NCBI GenBank assembly: GCA_026724425.1
Contig: JAIUCV010000007.1
Span: 26,592,569-26,656,568, forward strand
DNA length: 64,000 nucleotides
Reading direction: 5' to 3'
Source: Erythrophleum ivorense
Taxonomy: Eukaryota; Streptophyta; Magnoliopsida; Fabales; Fabaceae
Shown: piece by piece, positions 24,536-36,492 of the stretch
How positions within the stretch are numbered: position 1 is the first letter of the stretch
Layout of the letters: every line of letters starts with the position of its first letter
Program-made: the position numbers and the translations under genes
The notes under the pieces: model-generated
What the model was told of the DNA's origin: nothing
Seen by the model: the letters and a program-made list of their open reading frames with translations, nothing else
Databases searched by the model: none

Positions 24536-27480
24536 AAAGTGTACAGAGCATAAAACACAATTGTTCATTATTGAAATTGAAAACTTCTTTGGCATTAAAA
24601 TGATCAACAAAAACATATAAAAATATAAATGATATGAACCAATCCAAGAATTATTGAGAATTAGATACTAAACCATGCGATGCTTGGGTGTACATGATGA
24701 AATAATTAATTATATAATTGTTGTGTTAAATAATATAAAGAGTATAGTTTGATTACTTATTTTGCTTGAATAAATAATTATTAATTGTATTAATTGCATA
24801 TATAAAATGTGACTAATAAAGAGATGTATCTATATATAGTGATACTTAATAGAAACAATGAGTTCAGTTTTTTATCTTAAAAAATTTATCTTGCAAAATT
24901 AAATCAAAATTTAAATTATTCAAATACAATATCTCATACTTTCTGCAAGCTAAAGAGCCCTTCTTTTGAAAAATAAGAGCAACCATTTTTTGCTTCATAC
25001 TAAATAAAGAGGTGTTTATAATTAGTGACCCATGCATATATATATATATGTAATAAAATATTATTTTTATAAATTTAAATGTCAAATTATATACAAATTT
25101 TATCTAACCATTTTTGGCAAACAAATAGTAAGTAACATGATAAAAACATATCAAATTGAATACTTGTTTTGACAACAGTAAATAATACTTAATTGTACCC
25201 ATTGCATATGTAAGAAATGTGACTAACAAAGAAACAGTTATTTTAAATTTTTATCTTCAAAAGTTCACCTTATTAAATTAAAAAAATAAATAAATTGATC
25301 TAAATTGAGTTTGCATCAATAACTGTGTTAAGTTCATTCGTATTAATACAAATTTTGCATGAAATCTAGTATATAACTCTGCTTGCACTAGTAAATTAAT
25401 TTAAAATAATTAAATTATAAAAACATGATAAAAATAATTATTAATATAAATTTTATGTCAAAATGATTATAAAAAAATTTGATTATATTATATGAATTTT
25501 GAAAAATTATTTCATTCATATTTTTAAACCCAATCAAAGATGCTCTAATAAAATGATTATTTTTTAAATTTAATACGTCAAATTATACAATAATTTTATT
25601 TGAAAAATTTATGAATATATACAGTATATAAAAGATGCTATGTTTAATAATCAAACATAAATAAACTATTTACCAATTCAATAAAATTTTTTGCCGTTGG
25701 TTTTTCCCGTAAAAACTTTCAATAAACACTGTACAAGGTCAATGTGAAAAATGGTTTTGTTGTTCAAAGTGAGCCTTATCCATTTTACTGTTGCTGCATT
25801 TAGTGGAGGATACTTCTTACATTATTAAGCATTAAGGAGTTAGAAATTTGTATTATTAGTCATTAATTTTATATGACAACATCATAATAAAATGATTATT
25901 AAGTGAGCCTTATCCACTAATCAATTATACAAATTTTATCTGTCATTTATTTATTTATTTAGCACTTGCAGTAGACAAATTGTTGCCACTTGTGACGAAT
26001 CCTAGAAAAATGCTCCTCACACAATAGATAATAATAAATTAATGAAAATAAATTAGCATTCAAATTAACTTTCATTTGGTAGAAAATTCCGGTACAAACG
26101 TGAATCAAAAGTACATAAGCTAGCACAATGAGACATTTAAGGAGACAATTCCGAGCTCCCAATGTACTCTCTTTTCATTGCATAATTGTGTGTTCTTTTT
26201 TTTTTTTTTTTAATAAATTATCCTATCCTTTCAAAGACTAAGAAAAAGCCTCCTCTTTTGAAGGAGTTGGTGAATAATTTAATTATGCTTGATTGTAAAA
26301 CATAACATTGACCATTAATATATTGTATATAGTTATAAAATGTTCAAATAAAATTGCTGTATAATTTAACATATTAAATTTGTAAAAATAATCATTCTGT
26401 TAGATCATCATGAAATGGGTTTAAAAATATTAATGAAATATTTTTTTTAATTTATATAACATAGTCAAATTTGTATTAATAATCATCAATTTGGACATAT
26501 AAAATTTATATTAATAATTATTTTATTATTATTTTTATAATTTAATTATTTTAAATTAATTTGCTAGAGCAAGCAAGGTTATATGCAAAATTCGTATTAG
26601 CAAGAATCAACTTAAAAAAACTATTAATGCAAACCTAATTTAGATCAATTTAATTATTTTTTAGTTTAATAACATGAATTTTTTAATATTAAAGATTAAA
26701 GTCATTGTTTCTTTATTAGCCATATTTCATACATCCAATGGGAACAATTAAGTATTATCTAGCTAGACAAGTATTCAATTTTATATGCTTTATCGGTGTG
26801 TATTTACTCTTTGACATGTCTAAAACATTTAGATAAAATTTTTATAAAATATGACATATAAAATTTATAAAAATAATCATTTTATCGCATATATGCATTG
26901 GTCACTAACTATAGACACATCTCTTTATTTAGTATGAACTTATTTTTCGAAAGAAGGAGAAGAGCTCTTTATCTCATAGAAAGTATGAGATATTTTTTTC
27001 GAAACATTTAATTTTATAAGATAAATTTTTTAAGATAAAAATACTAAAATCACGGTTTTTATTTGGTGTCACTATATACAGACACATCTCTTTATTAGTC
27101 ATATTTTATATATGCAATTGAAACAATTAATAATTATTTATTCAAGCAACATAAGTAATCATTCTATTTTTTAAATATTATTTAACATAATAAATATAAA
27201 CTAATTATTTCATTATGTACACTCATGTGTTGCACAGGTCAATATCTAACTCTCTATAATTCATGGATTGGCATATATCATTTATATTTTTATATGCTTT
27301 TGTTAGACATTTTAGTCCCAAAGATGAATTCAATTTCAATAATGAACAATTGTGTTTCATGCCTTGTGCATTTTTTTGTTGCTAATTTTTCTTATTGATG
27401 CATTTGAAAAACTCTCTAGCTTAAAACTATTATTTTGATTATATAAATTCATAGTTAAAATGTTGATAATCTTCACAATT
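24430..27480. repeat. Very long imperfect inverted repeat (~1.2-kb arms)
   Basis: The left arm, about 24430-25650, is collinear with the reverse complement of the right arm, about 26290-27480. Matched landmarks include acaattgttcattattgaaa (24560) against its complement near 27340, actaataaagagatgt (24810) against 27090, ctcatactttct (24930) against 26980, and aattaatttaaaataatt (25395) against 26550. Identity by eye is high, roughly four bases in five. A central spacer of about 640 bp separates the arms. Non-coding. It is probably two copies of one non-autonomous transposon, or nested copies, in opposite orientation. Confidence 0.82.
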
Positions 27481-29780
27481 GTAACGTACCTGAGAGCACA
27501 CTCGACATATGATAACAAATCATGCCTTAGCTTTAATTAATTTCAGGAATCACTACCAATATTGTATTATACAGGTGTGACTAGCCATCTCTAACGGTAC
27601 ATTAATTTAAACAACCTTGTTAAGTATATTAATACTAGTGATTAAAAAGTCTTCACACCAAGTTTAAAGTTTAGGAGTTTGGTTACGTGTTAGGAAGATG
27701 GCACCCCAATATCGCCCATCAAATAAATGGTACTAAAATTATATTTTGTTTGATTGTTATTGTTTCTCCATCAGACTTCCTTACTTCTTGATTAATAAAC
27801 AAAATATTATTATTCTTTTGTGAATAATTAGAAAGAGGTCAACAAGATATAAATTAATTATTATAAATATCAATTAGATATCCCCAAGCAATTTGAAGGA
27901 GACCAGTATTGTATTAAATTGAGTACTTTAGATAAGCCTCCTTGAACAATAAAAAAAGGTAAGGATTTAAATGTTAAAATTGTTGTTAAACTAAACCTCC
28001 TCAAGATAATTCAAAAGAGGTTAGTTATTATAGTTATTATTATCATATTAGTATTAATTTCTTATATCGATTGAAAGATGCTAAAATAAAATAAAATTGG
28101 ACTTGAACCTATAATATAAATGCAAGTGCCTATGCACCTATTTTGAAATAGAATCTCAGCTTATGTAGTTTGTATTTATATACATACATACATATATACA
28201 TACATACATACATATATATATATATAATACATTTATCATTTTTACGTTATTAAATTACACCCCTTAAGAGGGAATATTGCTATAAAAATTTGATGTTAAA
28301 AAAATGATTACATGAAGACTAAAATTTTTCCTTTGAAGGAAAAAGCCCCTATTTTGTTAATTTGCTAATGAAAAAAATATGTATATATAAATTATGAGGT
28401 TTAGATTGAATTAACAAATAATTTAAGGGTGCATAAAAAATAAAATAAAATAAAAGGAATCCATGTTGGTGGTGTCACTCTTGCCCTGGGAAAATAGTAT
28501 TATGATTGCAACTTGGCCATATATATATAGATATAGGAAAAAGATAAAAAGATGAATAAGTAAAATAAAATAATTTTGGAATGGGTGTAAGGATGGTGCA
28601 ACGATGTGAACATGCAGCAGTCAATTTGTATTAGATTCTGATTTTTTATTAAAAATAACTTTAAAAAAGCACTCATAAAAAGGTGGATTGTGTCTTGAAC
28701 TAGATAACCTATCTACAAAACCTAGGCCCAAATCAAACCTTTCAAGTGGCAGCCCATCTTTTCTATCATCTCTCACCCTCATCACATTGTCCTTTCTTTC
28801 TCTCCTTCGTCCAAGCTTCCCAAGGTGCAAAAGATTTTTGCTGAAGGGGAAAGTATGTTTTTGAATGGGGGAAATTAAAAAGGAAGAAGGGATTTTCCTT
28901 TCTCCCACTCTTCTCTTCATTCTAAGCTTTTTAAGGGAGGAATTCATGGGTTGTCTATACTCTTGCCATGGTGGCCATGGATTTTAAGGTGGGTGGCTAA
29001 AGAGGTCTGTTGATAGATTACATGCCTAGGTAGATCGATAAAAAATGCAAGGTAAGATGGTTTGTTCTTCTTCCTATCTCCATCAATTCTTCCCTCTCTC
29101 CCCTGGTTTGTCATTTATATTCATCTATTTTTATATAAAAAGATGGTTTTATAAAATTTGATATGAATCGGTCCTTGGTAGGAATCTTTGATATTTGTTT
29201 CTTGCTTGTTTACTAGTGGTTCACATTTACAAATTTATAAATAGATAAACCAAAAACCAATTGAATTTTCACTTGCATTTCATTACAGCTTATTTATTAT
29301 TTTTTTTAAAAAGAGAAATTAAGTCACCTGTGAATCATGTCTTTGTGTTTCATATTCTTAAGACTGTGTGGTTTTGTCTTACAATTTCTTGTTCCTTGAA
29401 GAAATGATGCTTTTCTATTATATCTAATCTTAATTTCTCTTTGATTAAATAGGGCCCTTGGTAGGAACATCATATCTATTTATTCTTTACTTCCTCTTCA
29501 TATTTATAGCATATATATCATGTAAGATAAAAGATTCTTCAGTAAAAAAAAAAGGAAAAGATTGAGCAAGACATGAAGATATTGGTATCCTCACATCATC
29601 ATAGATAATCAAAGAGAAAGAAAGCAACAAAATCTTATATACAAATATAAAGAGGGAGGGATTACATCAAAATAGAGGGTATGGAATTCATAAAATTATT
29701 ACCTACTTCTAAACCTTTTACTCTAACTTTCTTTACCAGTTCTCTAATTTTTACACTTCTTTTATGGTCGCTTTCTCTAT
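27481..29780. other. Intergenic DNA, no recognisable gene
   Basis: AT-rich. A TA/CATA microsatellite lies at about 28180-28227. The segment 28640-29110 is less AT-rich but has no frame or RNA structure I can name. A palindrome CCATGG-TGG-CCATGG lies near 28968. Confidence 0.45.
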
Positions 29781-29782
29781 AC

Positions 29783-29806
29783 CCCTATATATATATATAT
29801 TATAAA
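29783..29806 (+). promoter_or_regulatory. TATA-rich core promoter candidate
   Basis: A run of CTATATATATATAT followed by TATAAAG lies about 135 bp upstream of the ATG at 29941. It could serve the small ORF there, or it may just be a microsatellite. Confidence 0.35.
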
Positions 29807-29940
29807 GCACTTTTTTTTAATGGTAACTGCTTTTTCCCTTTGTGTCTATGTATCTATGATGGTCTTTTTTTTTTTTGTGCCTTCTTTATCCCCCCTTTAT
29901 GTGTTCTAGAGCCAAACATTTATAGAAGATTTGGAGGGAA

Positions 29941-30177
29941 ATGGATTTGCTCATGTTATGTTTGCTCATGTTTGCTCATGTTCTTCTAATAGGAGAAGTT
30001 AATTCTCTCTCCAAAAAAACAAGAAAAAATAAAAATAAAGAAAAAGAAATGAAGCTTGTGAGAGACATAAGGGAACATGAGGGAGAGCAACATGAGGGGA
30101 TTCAAGTCCGATTTGGAGGGGGAGCACCACCCTCCCCAACCAATAAGGACTCTCAATGTGCTGAGAAAGTAGAGTAG
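29941..30177 (+). CDS. Candidate small secreted peptide precursor, family unknown
   Basis: The 78-residue product starts MDLLMLCLLMFAHVLLIGEV, a convincing signal peptide ending near VNS (residue 22). A Lys-rich basic block, KKTRKNKNKEKEMK, follows, then an acidic stretch (EHEGEQHEG). It ends with a Gly/Pro block, GGGAPPSPTNKDSQC, at about residues 59-73. The overall plan resembles plant signalling-peptide precursors: secretion signal, charged spacer, then a short Pro/Ser-rich C-terminus. I do not recognise the family and give it no function. The ATG context is fair (AAATGG). The repeated tttgctcatg words in the signal region could mean simple-sequence origin, so this may not be a gene. Confidence 0.35.
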   Translation: MDLLMLCLLMFAHVLLIGEVNSLSKKTRKNKNKEKEMKLVRDIREHEGEQHEGIQVRFGGGAPPSPTNKDSQCAEKVE

Positions 30178-30848
30178 GGATAAACCATAGCAAGGGCACA
30201 AGTTGGATATAAGCAAAGCAGGGGTATCAAGTTGGATATGGAATTGAATTTGGCCAAAGAGAGGTTTTGCTAATTGAACGTTCGAACCACTAGTTAGCTA
30301 ATGGAAACTTATTTGATGCATTGTAGAAAAAGTAGCTAAAATTTGTAACATAAAATTTTATTTTCACTTTTTTTTTTGAAAATACAAGCAAGAGTTCTTG
30401 CTAGACTTTGAAACTGACGCGAGTATATAATTAGCCTTCCAATAATGCCTTGAAGTTCAATTCCCTTTTTAATTAAAATTCTAATATTATTTTTAATGAA
30501 AATTTTCTTTTATATATTTAGAATTTTGGAAAAGAACAAAACTAAGATAATAAAAAGTAATTATTTTTTAATTGTTGTTAATATTAGAAAATTAGTAAAA
30601 GGAGTGATAACTATTAATAAAGACCTACAAAAGACACTTATTTATAATGTAATGAGAAAAGAAAATACATTTGAGGCCTTGAATGAAATAAGGTATCTAA
30701 AAAATTCAATTTGAAATGGGTAATTATTCCAATTTTTTACTACCAAATATTAAATTTCAATTTGAAATCTTGCTTTTTGAAGGAAAAACAAAACTCAAAT
30801 TATAAATTCAATCAAGATATATGGGGCTGATGAATTATCAAGGTTTAT
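30178..30848. other. Intergenic DNA left of the retrotransposon stack
   Basis: AT-rich with no gene recognised. The five bases before the old LTR are tttat (30844-30848). The matching target duplication would be beyond the right edge. Confidence 0.5.
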
Positions 30849-31205
30849 TGATAACTCCCTATTATTTATGTTATTATGCATATTTTTTCCTCGTAAATAT
30901 GATTTTAGCCTTTAATTATAGGGTAAATAATACTTTTATAGATAAAACAAACACACTCAGGATGAATAGCTCCATACTCAATTTTTACATTGTAAATGAT
31001 AAGTTTTGTTTTCATTTTGAATATATTGGGAACTATTCATACTTTGCCTTTGTTTTAGAGTACATGTTTAAGAAAGGATTAAATTTCCTTACTTGAAAGA
31101 GGCTTCAAGATACTTGTAGCTGCATTTTTTGGAAGCTTGCCACGGCCTAAATCATTCCAGCAGCGCCCAAGAGGGAAGAAAAAGAAGGCAAGTTTGCAAG
31201 ACCAT

Positions 31206-32871
31206 TGTTGCTTTCTTTGAAGCGTATACGCAAGTATACATATCGTGAAGGCAATATAGTGATAAGAAAAGATCGTTTCCTCGAGGATTTGTTGTCAAAA
31301 CAATGCCAAGTACTGAAATTCACACCCTAATTTAAATCAAGCAAATCAATTCTTAAATGTTGGTGTTAAAAGAAATTGTTTATGATTCTAAGCTATATAG
31401 AAATCTAGGTTAGTATTTGGATTTCCGGGTAAATATTAGCATCTAGGATTATTGGTCCTCTTGTACTTCATAGTAATTAGTTCAACATTCATTCCCTTCT
31501 ACTCCCAATGGTAATACATGTTGGTTTAGGATTCTATTGTTCCTATATATATTTTTCCAAATATTGTATAGGGTACTCGGTTAATTTTATAATCCCTTAT
31601 AAAATCAACTAAGTTCAATCTATGAGTACAATACCTAATTAGACCATGTGAGGTTATTGAGTATATTCCTATCTCAATAACTAAGCTATCCACTCACCTT
31701 AGCAAATTTCAAGCACTCATACCACTCAACTTTTGATCTAACCTCCCTTTCCCTTTCCTAAGTTCAAGTAAGGTATCATATCAATCTAAATGCTGGCCAA
31801 TCAATCAGAAAGCATGAAGTACAAAGTTGAGTGAACAAGCATTAACCATTGATTGCAAAATTAGAATGAAGAACAACTACTAATCCATACAAGAGTTCCA
31901 AACAATCCTAGATTAGATAGGGTTTAGCTATACATGATCATAAAATCCAAACTCAAACTTGAAGCAACAATCAAATACATCAGAAACTATGAATAAGACA
32001 GAAGAAATGAAGAAGAAACTCAGAAACACAAGGATTTAGCTTCAATCTTCAATCTCCAGCTTCACTTTACTTCAAAATGGCTTTCTAGCTCTTCCCTCAG
32101 CTTTTGCACACTTGGAATAACACAAAAACAACCCAGAATGATGGTTGCTTTGACTCCCCTTCACATATGAAGCTTCAAACGCTCAGAAATTTTGGAAACA
32201 AAACACTGCGTTCAGTTAATTCGAGATGCGCCGCGGCTCAGAATGTTGTGCCGCGGCGAGTTTTAGTTCTGTAAGACTGAGCGCCGCGGCCTGATTTGAT
32301 TCTGTCTGACTTCTGAGGTCTGCATGTATCGCACCTCGGTGCACACAGATCCGCCGCGGCGAGATTTGGTTCTATGAGACCTCTCGCCGTGGCCTAATAC
32401 CCACACACCGAGGAGTTGCTTCTATTCCATTAGCGCTACGGCCTGATTTATATCTCGCCGAGGCAATTTTTGGTTCTGCCTAAGGCCTCGCCGTGGCTCA
32501 AACATTTCCTCCGCAGCGCACGTTGCCTTGCACACTTCCTTTGAATTTCTGCACTTTCCGCCTCGGCGCAATGAAACTTGGCCGCGATGAGATGTACAAA
32601 TCCAACACTTTGCAGCCTTTTTCTCCTGAAATTGCTCCAAACTCTTCAAAACATGCATCCTAAGGAAACCAAGTATGATTAGTTATCAGTATACTCAAAA
32701 ATGAAGGTAAAACTGATGGTTTTTCGAGTAAGAATTAAGTATAGAGAGCTATTCATCCTAAGTATGTTCATTTCTTTCTATGAATGTATTATTTACCCTA
32801 TAAGTGAAGGCTAAAGTTATATTTACTGAGAGAAAAATATATATAATAACATGAATAGTTGGGAATTATCA
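31206..32871 (-). mobile_element. Solo LTR, Athila-like, copy A
   Basis: It starts TGTTGCTTTC and ends GGAATTATCA, 1666 bp, with a perfect target duplication accat (31201-31205 and 32872-32876). No internal sequence remains, so it is a solo LTR left by LTR-LTR recombination. It lies antisense inside the old LTR. The GC-rich CCGCGG cluster is at 32226-32590. Confidence 0.95.
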
Positions 32872-33357
32872 ACCATTCTCACCGCGGCACAAACTAATCA
32901 CGCTGCAGCGAGACATCAAATAGAACCTAAATGCGTTGTGGCAAGATTATGTTAAGTCGCAGTGAGGATCAAAACAACTTTGAAGTCATGGCGAAGATCA
33001 TGTTGAGCAGCGACACATTGTCAGGCAAAGACTAACTATGCTGCAGTGGTGTTATGCTGTGTTGTGACACAGAGTGTATTTACTTCATCTAGTAGAGCCA
33101 CAATGCACAGTTTGACTTCGCCACAATGTGACTTTTTAAGCCGCGGCGGGATGTGCTTTAGTAAAATGCAGTGTTTTCTTTGCCAAATTTTTTAGGGTTT
33201 CTGGCTTCATATGGTGAGTACTGCGAAGGGAGTTGTCATTCTGGGTTGTTTTTGGTTTGTTCTAAGTGTGTAAAGGCTGGGGAGAAGCTAGGGAAGACAT
33301 TTTTGAAGCAAAGGATGCTAGGGATTGAGGATTGAAGTAACAACAAGATTCATTTCT

Positions 33358-34927
33358 GTTGCTTTCCCAGAAGCGTACACGCAAGTATACGTATCGTGAA
33401 GGCAATATAGTGATAAGAAATGATCATTCCCTCGAGGATTTGTTGTCAAAATAACGTCAAATACTGAAATTCACACCCCAATTTAAATTAAGCAATTCAA
33501 TTCTTAAATGCTGATGTTAACAAAAATTGCTTATGATTCTAAAACTGTGTAAAAATCTAGGTTAGGATTTGGATTTCTGGGTAAATATTAACATCTAGGA
33601 TTATTGGTCCTCTTACACTTCATAGTAGTGAGTTCAACATTCATTTCCTTCTGCTCTCCATAGTGATACTTGTTGGTCTAGGATTCTATTGTTCCTATAT
33701 ATATTTTTCCAAATAGTGTATAGGGTACTTAGCCAATTTTATAATCCCTTGTAAGATTAACTAAGATCAACTATGTGTGCAGTACCTACTGGACCATGTG
33801 AGGTTATTAAGTATATTCCTATCTCAATAACTCAGCTATCCACTCTCCTCAACGAATTTCAAGCACTCACACCACTCAACCTTTGATCTAACCTCCCTTT
33901 TCCTTTCCCAAGTTCAAGTAAGGCATTATATCAATCTAAATGTTGGCCAATCAATCAGAAAGCATGAAGTACAAAGCTGAGTGAACAAGGATAAATTATT
34001 GATTGCAGAATTAGAATGAAGAGCTACTACTAATCCATACAAGAGTTCCAAATAATCCTAGATTAATTAGGGTTTAGCTATACATGATCATAAAATCCAA
34101 AGTCAAGCTTGAAGCACAAATCAAATGCATTAGAAACTATGAACAAAACACAGGAAATGAAGAGGAAACTCAGAAACACAAGGTTCAGCTCCAATCTTCA
34201 ATCTCCAGCCTCTCTATGCTCCAAGATGACTCCCTAGCTCTTCCCTCAGCCCTTGCACCTCTGGAATAACTCCAAACCAACCCAGAATGACGACTGCCTC
34301 GACTTTACTTTCCATAAGAAGCTCCCAACCCTCAGAAATTTAAGAAACAAAACGCTGCGTTCAGCTAATCCGACTTGCGCCGCGGCGAATATCGATGCGC
34401 CGCGGCGAGTTTTGGCTCTGCCTGACTGAGCGCCGTGGCGAATAATGATGCGCCGCGGCGAGTTTTGATTCTGTCTCAAGGTTTTCTTGCCTCTCGCCTC
34501 GGCGCACATAATATGGCCGCGGCGAGTTTTGGTTCTGTCTGAGGCCTCGCCGCGGCCTAATCTGATCCGCCGCGGCGCACATACTCTCTGCATACTTCTT
34601 CGAATTTCTGAGCTTTCCGCCTCGGCGCAGTAAGTCCAGCCGCGGCGAGATAGATGAATTCAACCCTTAGCAGCCTTTCTCTCCTGAATTTGCTCCAAAC
34701 TCTTCAACACATGAATCCTAACAAAAACCAACTATGATTAGCTAGCACAATACTCAAAAATCAAAGATAAAAATGATGGTTTTTCAAGTAAATGTTGAGT
34801 TTAGAACTGTTCATCCTATATGTATTCCTTTCTTTCTATATATGCATTATTTACCCTAGAAGTGGAGGCTAAAGTCATATTTACTGAGAAAAATATGCAC
34901 AATAACATGAATAGTTGGAAATTATCA
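33358..34927 (-). repeat. 3' LTR of the young element (copy B)
   Basis: 1570 bp, beginning TGTTGCTTTCCC and ending AAATTATCA on the plus strand. A cluster of CGCCGCGGCG motifs lies at 34378-34645. Confidence 0.95.
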
Positions 34928-34942
34928 CACCCCCAAACTTGA
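34928..34942 (-). promoter_or_regulatory. Terminal polypurine tract
   Basis: The minus strand reads TCAAGTTTGGGGGTG directly before the 3' LTR, the usual gypsy plus-strand priming site. A small hairpin (TTTACTCG...CGAGTAAA) lies just beside it at about 34955-34975. Confidence 0.88.
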
Positions 34943-36179
34943 ACTTTTACTCGTCCTCGAGTAAAACAATCCAAAAACACTATTAGCTTGACTATTGGCT
35001 GCGGGAACCTTTGTGACTGCTAGGCCCCTCACTTGGTGCAATACAAAAGTGCATTCAATAGGAAGAACACACCATATATGCTAGAAGCAGAGTTCAAATG
35101 ATACAAGTAATGTATTCAACCATTCCGAAGTGTGTGTGTGAATTTGGCCAAACATTCATCTCAAGCAAGCATCAGAATTATTTTTCTGCATTCGAACTTG
35201 TATAACTACCCTACCAACAGAGACTTCATAAGCTCACCTTTTTCCTTCTCTCCACTAAATTAGGTACCACAAAACCACTAGATCAAAAGGACTTTTAAGC
35301 TTGTAATGGGGCTAGGGCTGTGGCTACCAAAGATAGGCAAGGCAAGTACAAACAATCTTGAGAAAATCTACGCAATAGTCTATGAATACTAGAGGTCCTT
35401 TCAAACCACCTTCAACAATGATTTAGAGGGATCCCCCTCTTCCAATAATAAATTTTTTTTTTTTATATATGAACAAGCATTTGCTTGTTTATTTGTTTTT
35501 TTTTTTTTTGAACAAATATAAATCATTGCAAACCACACTGCATGATTCTTCAACCTCATGAATGCACTATTACCTTTTTCTCAAGATAAGGGCAGGATTA
35601 TAATCTTTTATTAGGCCAATCAGATTAGGTACTTCAGTTAATAACTCCAGGACACAAAATGAAATACTATCTACGATTTCTCTTTCTCTTGCAAGAGGCT
35701 CAAAGAAGGTTCAAGTGTTTATGTGATTACCATAGGGTCAGGCTAGAAGGCACAATCTCAACCAAGGAATGCCTGAATCATCTCTAAAGGTTGTGCCATA
35801 CCTCTTGATTTGCCTCGAGAAGGTAGGAGATAAGTTCTAAAGTTCTGAATTTAAGACTAGCCATACAAATTAGATTACCGAAAATTTTCTCCTGAAACTA
35901 GCCATTGATTTATGAATTGGCCAATGGTGTATAATAAGGTTTTCAAAATGGCAGAATTTCTAATTTAGGCATTTGAACTAAGATCAAAACATAAATAGCA
36001 TAGAATTCCTACCAAATGTCTCTTGACACACAAACTATCATTGGAAGCAGGCAAAAACAAAACCAGCAGGCCAACAGACAGAATAGCTTGACATGAATTT
36101 CAAAAATTTTCTTGCTTGACCAGAAAAAGTTCAAGAACAAAACTTCATGCTATTTTTTATCAATTATGTCAGTTAAATC
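34943..36179 (-). other. 3' non-coding region between the two polypurine tracts
   Basis: No frame is recognised. It is conserved with the old element (63190-64000), including the words aacatgaaattttg/agcatgaagttttg and ttggccaatggtg-type blocks. Long T runs lie at 35451-35510. Confidence 0.6.
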
Positions 36180-36219
36180 CTCCCCCCCAAACTTAAAATC
36201 AACATGGTCCCCAATGTTG
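36180..36219 (-). promoter_or_regulatory. Internal polypurine tract with upstream hairpin
   Basis: The minus strand has a hairpin CAACATTGGGGACCATGTTG (36219-36200), then TTTAAGTTTGGGGGGGA (36195-36180). The same pair occurs in the old element at 63147-63186. It may prime a second plus strand. That role is inferred from resemblance to the terminal tract. Confidence 0.55.
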
Positions 36220-36492
36220 AAGAACAAGGAAGACCGAAGGGGAGGAAGGCAGAAAATCGGTGCAAAAGCATAATCCCATTTTGAACTATGTTTCTTGTTT
36301 TTTTTTTTTTTGAAGGAATATGAGACGAAATAAAATGAGAAAGGATATAAAGAAAAACACCAACAACATAATAAACAGTCAGAAAAACATGAATCAATCC
36401 TACTGACAATAGTAAGAAACAGCAAAATGCACAAGGTCATAAAACTGAAAGTAATGCAAGAAACATAAAACAAGAGGGAGCATAGTGAAGTG

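Noticed and set aside
28621..28947. 108-codon minus-strand frame, Arg/Lys-rich
   Set aside because: No domain, compositional openness only, and no supporting promoter or homology signal that I can see.
34378..34645. Regularly repeated GC-rich words that might suggest a CRISPR-like array
   Set aside because: Repeats are short, degenerate and unevenly spaced, with no unique spacers. The host is a plant, and the array sits in an LTR.
34246..34663. Overlapping open frames rich in Arg and Gly over the CCGCGG cluster of the LTRs (also at 46650-47067 and 32422-32658)
   Set aside because: They lie inside LTRs, run in several frames at once, and owe their openness to the GC-rich motif array. No domain, and the old copies are not kept open.
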